In this document: in pieces, positions 16,405 to 23,425 of the stretch | Layout: the number at the start of each line of letters is the position of its first letter | Position numbering within the stretch: the stretch's first letter is position 1 | Assembly: GCA_027314825.1 (NCBI GenBank) | Contig: DAHVAB010000005.1 | Coordinates: forward strand, 1-23,425 | DNA length: 23,425 nt | Reading direction: 5' to 3' | Origin: Solirubrobacterales bacterium | Lineage (GTDB): Bacteria > Actinomycetota > Thermoleophilia > Solirubrobacterales > Solirubrobacteraceae | Made by a program: the position numbers and the translations under genes | Notes under the pieces: model-generated | What the model saw: only the letters and a program-made list of their open reading frames with translations | What the model was told of the DNA's origin: nothing | Database searches by the model: none

Positions 16405-18129
16405 ATGCATCGCAAATCAAGAGCAGTGCGCATTAGCAACCCAGGATCCAGACGGACGAGAGCGGCCAGCGCCGTTGTGCTCGGGATCGTCACCGCGGCG
16501 CTTGTAGCGGCCTGCGGGAGCAGTTCGAGTCCCGGCACGGCCGGCTCCGGCGCGGCAGCCGCCAGCTCAGCCGGTCTCGGCAAAGCGGCCAGCAATCCGA
16601 ACGCGACGATGGTGGTCAACTTCGCCCTGGCGCCTGCCACGCTCGACCCAGACTTCACGGAGGCCAACCAGGAAGTGGGGCTCGACGGCTCGCTCTACTC
16701 GACCCTGACCCAGGCCTCCTACGTGCCCGGGCCACTGGCCGGCACCACGCAGGCCAACCTGAACCCGAGCGCGGTCAAGCCCTACCTTGCCACCTCGTGG
16801 CAGTTTACCAACGACGACAAGACGCTCACGTTCCACCTGCACTCGGGGCTGAAGTTCCCGAGCGGAGATCCGGTGGACGCCGCAGCGGTGAAGTGGTCGC
16901 TCGAACGGGATATCGCCTCCGGGAGCGGCGGCTCCTCGGTGCTGCTGGAATCTCAGTACAAGCCCCAGCTGATCAGCTCGATCGCCGCCCCCAACCCGAC
17001 TACGCTGGTGATCCATTATGTGAGGCCCGCCCCCAATCAGCCGGCCGTGCTCTCATCGCCCGAGATGTCGATCTACGATCCCAAGCTCGTCGAAGCTCAC
17101 GGCGGCCAGCAGGGCAAGAAGCCCAACCAGTGGCTTGCGACACACAGCGCTGGCTACGGCCCCTACCTGCTCACCAGCTACTCCCCCGGCCACAAGATGG
17201 TTCTGGAAGCGAACCCGAGCTTCTTCGAACCGGCCAAGACGAAGCACATCATCATCAACTTCATCTCGAACCCTGAAACACTGCTGCTCGACGCCCGTTC
17301 CGGGTCTGCCGACGTTACCTTCGGCCTGCCCAACCAGGCGGCCCACAGCCTCGTCGGCGAATCCTGCTGCGTTGTGGGCTCGTTCAGCTCGAGAGAAGGC
17401 TACGGGATCATCCTTCCCGAGAACAGCAAGAACCCGTTCTTCAAGAGTGAAAAGTTCCGCCAAGCACTGAGCTACGCCGTGCCCTACGAAGGGATCCTGA
17501 AGACGGTTGCCTACGGCTACGGCAAGCTGTACTTCGGCGAGTGGATGCCGACCTACGCCTTCTATAACCCGAAGATCGGCGCCGCTCGCGAATACAACAT
17601 CACGAAGGCACAGCAGCTGATCAAGGAATCGGGCATCAAGACCCCGGTCAGCGTTCCTTTGTATGTGACGCAGGGCTCGCTGCCAGCCAAGGAAATCGCC
17701 ACCGAGGTGTCCGAAACCTGGCAGAAGCTGGGCGTCCACGCGACGGTGCAGGTCGTCTCGGCGGGGCAGGGCCTCGAAATCGAGTACGAATCGCACCTCG
17801 GACCCGAGGTCATCGCGATCGGGCCGCAGATCGTCGCCCCCGAATACTATTGGGGCTACGACCTGCAGTGCCCGGAACACAATCCGTTCAATGACACGCT
17901 GATCTGCGTGCCCGCGGCCGACAAGCTGATGAAAGAACTGCCTTACGTCAGGGCCGCAGGCAACGCCGCGAAGGCCCAGCAGATCGCCAACGAAGCCGAC
18001 GAAATGTATGTGAAGGCCACGCCGCAGATCTGGATCTACAACCAGGATCTGCTCACCGTCCTGAGCAAGGAAATCACCGGCTTCGCCTCCAACGACATGC
18101 CGGAAATGCGGTTCTGGACCATGCGCTGA
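16405..18129 (+). CDS. Family 5 extracellular solute-binding lipoprotein of the oligopeptide-type ABC transporter
   Basis: Secreted lipoprotein of 574 residues. The ATG at 16405 is chosen because AGGGAGGAAGAGG ends 5 bases upstream and a proper signal peptide follows: basic start, hydrophobic core, then the lipobox LVAAC with the lipidated Cys at residue 37. A Ser/Ala/Gly linker leads into the SBP_bac_5 domain (NFALAPATLDPDF, LYSTLTQA, KPYLATSWQF, LTFHLHSGLKFPSGDPVDAAAVKWSLER, AYSVPYEG-like KFRQALSYAVPYEGIL). It should deliver substrate to the permeases and ATPases encoded at 10508-14796. Codon use differs from the neighbours: by my count 24 of 31 Glu codons are GAA, against 4 of 22 in the BKACE gene. 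That may reflect high expression or separate origin. The ligand is not predictable by eye. Confidence 0.92.
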   Translation: MHRKSRAVRISNPGSRRTRAASAVVLGIVTAALVAACGSSSSPGTAGSGAAAASSAGLGKAASNPNATMVVNFALAPATLDPDFTEANQEVGLDGSLYSTLTQASYVPGPLAGTTQANLNPSAVKPYLATSWQFTNDDKTLTFHLHSGLKFPSGDPVDAAAVKWSLERDIASGSGGSSVLLESQYKPQLISSIAAPNPTTLVIHYVRPAPNQPAVLSSPEMSIYDPKLVEAHGGQQGKKPNQWLATHSAGYGPYLLTSYSPGHKMVLEANPSFFEPAKTKHIIINFISNPETLLLDARSGSADVTFGLPNQAAHSLVGESCCVVGSFSSREGYGIILPENSKNPFFKSEKFRQALSYAVPYEGILKTVAYGYGKLYFGEWMPTYAFYNPKIGAAREYNITKAQQLIKESGIKTPVSVPLYVTQGSLPAKEIATEVSETWQKLGVHATVQVVSAGQGLEIEYESHLGPEVIAIGPQIVAPEYYWGYDLQCPEHNPFNDTLICVPAADKLMKELPYVRAAGNAAKAQQIANEADEMYVKATPQIWIYNQDLLTVLSKEITGFASNDMPEMRFWTMR

Positions 18130-18458
18130 GGGGGGTCCACCCTCCCGACGAGAACCGGGGGCGTCGTGGTCGCAGAAGAAGGCCGCGGCGCCCCCGGCAT
18201 GTCCGCTGGGCGCCGACGCGCATCGTGCGCGCCGGCGCCAGCCGGTCGGTGCCGGGCTGCGGAGAGTGGAGCGCGGCAGGGACGGGGCCGGCGCCCGCGG
18301 CGGCAGCGGCAGCGATAGCACGGCACCCCAGATGGCAGGGGTTTCACCCGGCGCCACAGCAGGAGCTGCGGCGAGCAGCAGCAGCAGCATCGGCGGCAGC
18401 GGCAGCGGCAGCGAAACACGCGCAGCGGCCCCGCCCGCCCAGGCGAACGTGAGTCGCG
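18130..18458. other. Convergent gap with inverted repeats and GGCAGC simple repeats
   Basis: No gene is recognised between the binding-protein stop (+) and the AacS stop (-). CCGGGGGCG (18155-18163) and CGCCCCCGG (18189-18197) are perfect 9-bp arms around 25 bases, and GAGGG/CCCTC (18128-18144) makes a small stem at the stop codon. Either could aid termination, but neither has a T-run. Further on, GGCAGC and CAGCAG steps repeat (about 18297-18315 and 18376-18415), a low-complexity tract. Confidence 0.5.
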
Positions 18459-20426
18459 CTACCCAGCTTCTGCCGGCAACGCGCCGCCTTGCGCCCGCGA
18501 GGCCGCGAGCCTGATGAACGGTGCGAGCGAGTCGGGGTCGGCCAGCGCCTCACGGCTTGCCGCCTGCTCCGCCGCGACCCCTTCCAAAATCCGCTTCACC
18601 GGCACCTCGAGCGCCTTGCCGGACCGGGTGCGGGGTATCGAGTCGACCTCGATCACCTCATCCGGCACATGCCTCGGAGAGCAGTCGTCGCGCACGCACC
18701 GCTTGATCTGAGCCTTCAGCTCATCGCTCAGCCCGCCCTCGCGCAACGTCACGAACAGGGGCATCCAGCCGTCGACGTCGACGACCAGCGCATCGCTCAC
18801 CTCGGGCAGGGCGAGCACCGCCCTGTAGATCTCGCTGCTGCCCATGCGCACGCCGCCGCGGTTGATGGTCGCATCGCTTCTGCCGTAGAGGACGGCGCCG
18901 CCGCGTGGGGTGATCTGCACCCAGTCGCCGTGGCGCCACACCCCCGGATAGGTGGAGAAGTAGCTCTCGCGGTAACGCGCGTCGTCAGGATCGTTCCAGA
19001 AGCGCAGCGGCATCGAGGGCATCGGCTGGGCGATCACCAGCTCGCCCACCTCCCCGATCAGGGGGCGCCCCTGCGGGTCGAACGCCTGCACGTCGCTTCC
19101 GAGCGCCCGGCACTGCAGCTCGCCTCGGTGCACTGGCAGCAGCGGGCAGCCGCCCAGGAACGCCGTGCAGACGTCGGTGCCGCCGCTGGTGGAGAACAGC
19201 CACACCTGCTCGCCGAGCTCACGGTAAACCCAGTCGAAGCCCTCGGGGGCGAGTGTCGATCCGGTCGAGCCGACGCTTTTGATCGAGCTCAGGTCGCGGC
19301 CGCGCGCGGGGTGAGATCCCTGCTTGATGCAGGCGGAGATGTACCCGGCGCTCGTCCCGAAGCAGTCGATCCGCGCGCGTGCCGCCAGCTCCCAGAGAGC
19401 GTCCATGTCCGGGTGAGCCGGGCTGCCGTCGTAGAGGACGATGGGCGCGCCGAGAAGCAGCGCTCCCACCAGGAAGTTCCACATCATCCAGCCGGTCGTG
19501 GTGAACCAGAACAGGCGCTGGCCGGGGTGGAGATCGACGTGCAGGCCGAGCGCCTTGAGATGCTCCAGCACGATCCCTCCCTGGCTCTGCACGATCGCCT
19601 TCGGGGGGCCGGTCGTGCCGGAGGAGTAGAGAACCCAGAGGGGATGCTCGAAGTCGAGCTGCTCGAACTCCAATGGGGCCTCGGTGCGCCGCAGGCGCTC
19701 CCAGGGAATGCTCCCGGGCACGCTCGCATCCGGGTCGAGCACGCCGAGAAGCACAGTGTGACGCAGTGAGGGCATCTCCGCGACCAGGCTCTGCAGCACG
19801 GCGCGGCGATCGTGCTCGCGCCCGCCGTAGCGGTAGCCGTCGACCGCCAGCAGCACGGACGGCTCTATCTGGGCGAAGCGGTCGAGCGCCCCGCGCGCGC
19901 CGAAGTCAGGTGAGCAGCTCGACCAGACCGCGCCGATCGAGGCGCAGGCGAGGAAGGCCGCCACCGTCTCGGGACGGTTCGGCATGTAGGCGATCACCCG
20001 CTCGCCGGGCGTGACACCCAGCTCGCGCAGGCCGGTCGCGATCCTCGCGGTCTCCTGGCGCAGCCGGCCCCAGGTCCACTCCTGCGGGCCGTCCTGCTCG
20101 TCGGCGAAGACGATCGCCACCTCATCCTCGGGCCGCTCGGCGAGCGCCTGCTCGGCGTAGTTGAGCCTGGCTCCCGGGAACCACTGCGCGCCCGGCATCG
20201 CGCGGCTGGCGAGCACCCGATCGTATGGCTGGGAGGCGCGAACGCCGAAGAAGTCCCAGATCGAGGCCCAGAATGCGTCGAGGTCTCCGACCGACCAGCG
20301 CCAGAGCGCCTCATAGCCGTCCAGCTCCATTCCCAGCCGCTCGCCGACGAACCGCATGTAGCGCGTAAGATTCGCCTGCTCGGTTTGCGCGCGCGAAGGC
20401 GACCACAGGACGGGGGCTTCCGCCAT
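18459..20426 (-). CDS. aacS: Acetoacetyl-CoA synthetase (acetoacetate-CoA ligase)
   Basis: ANL-superfamily ligase of 655 residues, the full family length. It activates acetoacetate with ATP and CoA to acetoacetyl-CoA in the cytoplasm. The N-terminal ACAS-like part (LWSPS, FWASIWDFFGV, GAQWFPGARLNYAEQ) is typical of AacS. The phosphate loop is LYSSGTTGPPK, followed by TTTGWMMWN, and the C-terminal acylation motif TRSGKALEVPVKRI places the catalytic lysine at Lys604. The ATG at 20426 lacks a clear ribosome site. It is divergent from the acyl-CoA dehydrogenase across 92 bp with one CGATATA box. Acetoacetate could come from leucine breakdown (HMG-CoA lyase) or from the BKACE at 14950; both fit the neighbourhood. 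Acetoacetyl-CoA then goes to thiolysis. Confidence 0.94.
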   Translation of the reverse strand: MAEAPVLWSPSRAQTEQANLTRYMRFVGERLGMELDGYEALWRWSVGDLDAFWASIWDFFGVRASQPYDRVLASRAMPGAQWFPGARLNYAEQALAERPEDEVAIVFADEQDGPQEWTWGRLRQETARIATGLRELGVTPGERVIAYMPNRPETVAAFLACASIGAVWSSCSPDFGARGALDRFAQIEPSVLLAVDGYRYGGREHDRRAVLQSLVAEMPSLRHTVLLGVLDPDASVPGSIPWERLRRTEAPLEFEQLDFEHPLWVLYSSGTTGPPKAIVQSQGGIVLEHLKALGLHVDLHPGQRLFWFTTTGWMMWNFLVGALLLGAPIVLYDGSPAHPDMDALWELAARARIDCFGTSAGYISACIKQGSHPARGRDLSSIKSVGSTGSTLAPEGFDWVYRELGEQVWLFSTSGGTDVCTAFLGGCPLLPVHRGELQCRALGSDVQAFDPQGRPLIGEVGELVIAQPMPSMPLRFWNDPDDARYRESYFSTYPGVWRHGDWVQITPRGGAVLYGRSDATINRGGVRMGSSEIYRAVLALPEVSDALVVDVDGWMPLFVTLREGGLSDELKAQIKRCVRDDCSPRHVPDEVIEVDSIPRTRSGKALEVPVKRILEGVAAEQAASREALADPDSLAPFIRLAASRAQGGALPAEAG

Positions 20427-20518
20427 CGGCGGGAGGCTAGCACAGCGCGCGCAACTAAAACCGCCCGTCCGATATAAAATGATCGACGGATGCGTTCAAC
20501 GGATGGATTGATTCGACC
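20427..20518. promoter_or_regulatory. Divergent promoter region with site D (CGATATA box)
   Basis: CGATATAAAATGATCG (20470-20485) includes the heptamer CGATATA, a -10-like TATAAAAT for the + strand, and CGAT/ATCG arms around 8 bases. It ends about 34-43 bases before the ATG of the acyl-CoA dehydrogenase and lies 44 bases from the AacS start. It may regulate both directions. Confidence 0.45.
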
Positions 20519-21694
20519 ATGGACTTCGACCTCTCCCCAGACCACGAGCTGATCAGGCGCACCGTCCGCGACTTCGCGCAGGGCGAGATCGCTCCGGTCG
20601 CCGAGCAGCTCGATCGCACCAAGTCCTTCCCGTACGAGATCGTGGCGCGCCTCGGCGAGCTGGGCCTGATGGGCATCCCCTTCCCGCAGGAGGTGGGCGG
20701 AGCCGGCGGCGACACCCTCGCCTACGCGCTGGCCGTCGAGGAGCTGGCGCGCGTGGACTCCTCGGTGGCGATAACCCTCTGCGCGCACACCTCGCTGGGC
20801 ACCCAGCCGATCTACCTCTTCGGCAATGAGCGCCAGAGACAGGAGTGGCTGCCGAGGCTATGTGCGGGCGAGATCCTCGGAGCGTTCGGTCTGACGGAGC
20901 CGGAGGCCGGCTCGGACGCGGGCAACACCCGCACGCGCGCACGCGCGCAGGACGGCGAGTGGGTGATAGACGGGGCCAAGCAGTTCATCACGAACGCGGG
21001 CACGCGGATATCGGGCCTTGTCACGATCACCGCTGTGACGGATTTGAGTGCCGCCGGAGGCGGCAGCGGGTCGCGCTCTGGCGGGGAGAAGGAGATCTCG
21101 AACATCCTCGTCCCGAATGGGACTCCCGGGTATGAGCCGGGGGAGCCATACCGGAAGATGGGCTGGAACGCCTCGGATACCAGGCCGCTCAGCTTCACCG
21201 ATTGCAGGGTGCCGGAGGAGAGCCTGCTCGGGCAGCGCGGCGCGGGTCTGCGCCAGTTCTTGAAGATTCTCGATATCGGCCGGATCGGCGTGGCGGCGAT
21301 GGGCGTGGGGCTGGCGCAGGGCGCGCTGGATGAGGCGCTCGCCTACGCCAAGCAGCGGATCGCCTTCGGCCGGGCGATCTCCAAGTTCCAATCGATCCAG
21401 GCCAAGCTGGCCGACATGGCCACAGAGATCGAGGCGGCGCGCCTGCTGGTGTACAAGGCGGCGCTCCAGAAGGACGCGGGGGTCGACTTCACCCTTACCG
21501 CAGCCCAGGCGAAGCTGAAGACGGGACGGCTCGCGGTGCGCTGCACCGAGGAGGCGGTTCAGATCCACGGCGGATATGGGTACATCGAGGAGTACCCGGT
21601 GTGCAGGTTCTATAGGGACGCGAAGATCCTCACGATCGGCGAGGGCACCGACGAGGTGCAGCAGATGGTGATCGCGCGGGCGCTCGGCGCCTGA
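20519..21694 (+). CDS. Acyl-CoA dehydrogenase (short/branched-chain type)
   Basis: FAD flavoprotein of 391 residues that forms the alpha,beta double bond of an acyl-CoA. Features: N-terminal helical domain, the FAD/substrate motif AFGLTEPEAGSDAG, the middle beta-domain (WVIDGAKQFITNAG), the RIAFGRAISKFQSIQAKLADM helix region (split naturally), and the C-terminal GGYGYIEEYPVCRFYRDAKIL. The catalytic base is present at Glu375 in IGEGTDEVQ, as in butyryl/medium-chain enzymes; classical isovaleryl-CoA dehydrogenases have Ala or Gly there and use a Glu in another helix. Its partner, 17 bp downstream, is a methylcrotonyl-CoA carboxylase subunit, so isovaleryl-CoA is the contextual substrate despite the residue pattern. 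Family is certain; chain specificity is open. Confidence 0.92.
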   Translation: MDFDLSPDHELIRRTVRDFAQGEIAPVAEQLDRTKSFPYEIVARLGELGLMGIPFPQEVGGAGGDTLAYALAVEELARVDSSVAITLCAHTSLGTQPIYLFGNERQRQEWLPRLCAGEILGAFGLTEPEAGSDAGNTRTRARAQDGEWVIDGAKQFITNAGTRISGLVTITAVTDLSAAGGGSGSRSGGEKEISNILVPNGTPGYEPGEPYRKMGWNASDTRPLSFTDCRVPEESLLGQRGAGLRQFLKILDIGRIGVAAMGVGLAQGALDEALAYAKQRIAFGRAISKFQSIQAKLADMATEIEAARLLVYKAALQKDAGVDFTLTAAQAKLKTGRLAVRCTEEAVQIHGGYGYIEEYPVCRFYRDAKILTIGEGTDEVQQMVIARALGA

Positions 21695-21711
21695 TCCTCG
21701 CAGGCCACCCG

Positions 21712-23322
21712 ATGGCGCCCGAGCTCACCACCAAGGTCGATTCCGCCTCTGCGGAGTTCGCCGCCAACCGCGCAGAGCACGAGCGGCTGCTGGCAGATCT
21801 GCGTGAGCGCACCGCGCGGGCAGCGCAGGGCGGCGGGCAGCGGGCGCGGGAGCGGCATGCGCAGCGGGGCAAGCTCGCGGCGCGGGAGCGGGTGCAGCGG
21901 CTCTGCGATCCGGAGACTCCGTTCCTGGAGCTCTCGGCCCTGGCCGCGGAGGAGATGTATGGAGGGCAGGCCCCGGGCGCGGGGATCCTCACCGGGATCG
22001 GGGTGGTGGAGGGACGCGACGTGCTCCTGATCGCCAACGACGCGACCGTCAAGGGCGGCACCTACTATCCGATCACGGTCAAGAAGCACCTGCGGGCGCA
22101 GGAGGTGGCGCTGGAGAACCGGCTGCCGTGCGTGTACTTGGTCGACTCGGGCGGCGCGTTCCTGCCTCTGCAGGACGAGGTGTTTCCCGACCGGGAGCAT
22201 TTCGGGCGGATCTTCTTCAACCAGGCCAGGATGTCCGCGGCCGGGATCCCGCAGATCGCGGCGGTGATGGGGTCGTGCACCGCGGGCGGGGCCTACGTGC
22301 CGGCGATGAGCGATGAGACGGTGATCGTCGCCGGGCAGGGCACGATCTTCCTGGGCGGGCCGCCGCTTGTGAAGGCGGCGACCGGCGAGGAGGTGAGCGC
22401 GGAGAAGCTCGGCGGCGGGCGGCTGCACGCGCGCCGCTCCGGCGTCGTCGACCATCTGGCCGCCGACGACGCCGAGGCGCTCGCGACCGTGCGCTCGATC
22501 GTGGCTACTCTGCCGGCCCCGCCGCAGCCGCCGTGGCTGCGGATCGCAGCGCGGGAGCCGGCCGTCGGGATGGGGAGCCTCTACGGCGCGGTGCCGACGA
22601 GCATCAGGACGCGCTACGACCCGCGAGAGATCCTGGCGAGAGTGCTCGATGCCAGCGAGATGCACGAGTTCAAGGCCGAATACGGCAAGACGCTGGTGTG
22701 CGGCTTCGGCCACATCGAGGGCCACCCGGTCGCGGTGCTCGCCAATCATGGGGTGCTGTTCAGCGAGAGCGCGCTGAAGGCGGCGCACTTCATCGAGCTC
22801 GCCGACCAACGCGGGATACCGCTCGTGTTTCTACAGAACATCAACGGCTTCATGGTCGGCAGCGCCGCCGAGGCCGGGGGGATCGCCAAGGACGGCGCGA
22901 AGATGGTGACGGCTGTGGCGACCGCGAGGGTGCCGAAGCTGACGGTGATCGTCGGCGGGTCGTTCGGGGCCGGCAACTACGGGATGTGCGGCCGGGCCTA
23001 CGGCCCGCGCTTCCTGTGGATGTGGCCGAACGCGCGGATCTCGGTGATGGGCGGCGAGCAGGCGGCCACGGTGCTTGCGACGGTGCGCGAGGAGCAGGCG
23101 GCGGCGCATGGGGAGAGCGTGCCGGAGGCGGAGCTCACGCGGTTGCGCGAGGGGCTGCGCGAGCAGTATGAGCAGCAGGGCAACCCGTACCACTCCACGG
23201 CCCGGCTCTGGGACGACGGGATCATCGAGCCGGCCGAGACGCGGGCGGTGCTGGCCCGGGCGCTGCACATCTGCGCGAACGCGCCGCTGGCGCAGCGGAG
23301 CACGCCGCTCTTCCGGATGTGA
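21712..23322 (+). CDS. mccB: Methylcrotonyl-CoA carboxylase, carboxyltransferase (beta) subunit
   Basis: Biotin-dependent carboxyltransferase subunit of 536 residues, matching the usual MCC beta length (about 535). It moves carboxyl from biotin to 3-methylcrotonyl-CoA in leucine degradation. Recognised blocks follow the family closely: the RGKLAARERVQRL start, ANDATVKGGTYYPITVKKHL, YLVDSGGAFLPLQDEVFPD, GSCTAGGAYVPAMSDE, GTIFLGGPPLVKAATGEEV, FLQNINGFMVG, GGSFGAGNYGMCGRAY, ISVMGGEQAA and a final DDGIIEPAETR. These separate it from propionyl- and acetyl-CoA carboxylase beta chains. The biotin-carrying alpha subunit is not in the window and probably lies to the right. It is co-transcribed with the dehydrogenase. 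Geranyl-CoA or other branched enoyl-CoA esters are lesser alternatives. Confidence 0.94.
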   Translation: MAPELTTKVDSASAEFAANRAEHERLLADLRERTARAAQGGGQRARERHAQRGKLAARERVQRLCDPETPFLELSALAAEEMYGGQAPGAGILTGIGVVEGRDVLLIANDATVKGGTYYPITVKKHLRAQEVALENRLPCVYLVDSGGAFLPLQDEVFPDREHFGRIFFNQARMSAAGIPQIAAVMGSCTAGGAYVPAMSDETVIVAGQGTIFLGGPPLVKAATGEEVSAEKLGGGRLHARRSGVVDHLAADDAEALATVRSIVATLPAPPQPPWLRIAAREPAVGMGSLYGAVPTSIRTRYDPREILARVLDASEMHEFKAEYGKTLVCGFGHIEGHPVAVLANHGVLFSESALKAAHFIELADQRGIPLVFLQNINGFMVGSAAEAGGIAKDGAKMVTAVATARVPKLTVIVGGSFGAGNYGMCGRAYGPRFLWMWPNARISVMGGEQAATVLATVREEQAAAHGESVPEAELTRLREGLREQYEQQGNPYHSTARLWDDGIIEPAETRAVLARALHICANAPLAQRSTPLFRM

Positions 23323-23425
23323 GCGATGGGAGGGGCGCCGGCTTGCGCCGCGCAGGCGCGAGGCGTGTCGCCGGCCCGGCGAGCGCACGACGCGCGTCCG
23401 CGACGCTCAGGGGCCGCCGGGCAGG
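23323..23425. other. Right-edge sequence, no gene assigned
   Basis: The 103 bases after the mccB stop are very GC-rich. A frame from ATG 23327 stays open to the edge but resembles nothing and has poor codon use; it cannot be judged without the next sequence. Confidence 0.4.

Noticed and set aside
18155..18197. Standard intrinsic terminator after the binding-protein gene
   Set aside because: The 9-bp arms are perfect but the loop is 25 bases and no T-run follows, so it is listed only as an inverted repeat.
17053..18390. 445-residue minus-strand frame opposite the binding protein
   Set aside because: It mirrors the codon pattern of the real gene, which has a signal peptide, lipobox and SBP_bac_5 blocks on the plus strand.
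18489..19769. 426-residue plus-strand frame opposite AacS
   Set aside because: It has no recognisable domain; AacS motifs on the minus strand are intact across the whole stretch.

Overview
This is a high-GC (roughly two-thirds G+C by eye) bacterial chromosome segment. It has compact operons, GTG/TTG starts, strong preference for G/C-ending codons and a leucine-type acyl-CoA carboxylase module. An actinobacterium is the best guess, possibly Thermoleophilia/Solirubrobacterales; this is inference, and there is no rRNA or other marker to confirm it. I saw no tRNA, rRNA, insertion sequence, phage gene or CRISPR array.

Layout. (1) 1-1282 (+): the tail of an acyl-CoA catabolic operon, with a PaaG-like crotonase cut by the window start and a MaoC hydratase. 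(2) 1501-2205 (-): an XRE-cupin regulator, divergent from a long + strand operon. (3) 2368-10261 (+): beta-amino-acid/GSA-type aminotransferase, RidA-like protein, Hyi-like isomerase, HyuA and HyuB (ATP-dependent hydantoinase/oxoprolinase/lactamase family) and an MFS transporter. (4) 10508-14796 (-): oligopeptide-type ABC transporter in the order permease C, permease B, ATPase D, ATPase F, convergent with the MFS gene across a GC-rich repeat. (5) 14950-18129 (+): a beta-keto acid cleavage enzyme (BKACE, DUF849), a 630-bp gap with a 55-bp tandem repeat, then the solute-binding lipoprotein that probably serves the ABC transporter. (6) 18459-20426 (-): acetoacetyl-CoA synthetase. (7) 20519-23322 (+): acyl-CoA dehydrogenase and methylcrotonyl-CoA carboxylase beta subunit.

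How it may work together (inference). A cyclic amide or similar nitrogen compound enters by the ABC and/or MFS carrier. HyuAB opens it with ATP, and the aminotransferase converts the resulting beta-amino acid to a beta-keto acid. BKACE exchanges that with acetyl-CoA to give acetoacetate plus a new acyl-CoA. AacS then activates acetoacetate to acetoacetyl-CoA, which also serves leucine breakdown next door. The strongest support beyond gene content is a rare AT-rich heptamer, CGATATA. I find it five times, all in promoter-like spots before the regulator/aminotransferase, hyuA, ABC/BKACE (twice) and AacS/acyl-CoA dehydrogenase. It looks like the operator, or a shared promoter element, of one regulon, and the XRE-cupin protein is the obvious candidate to bind it.
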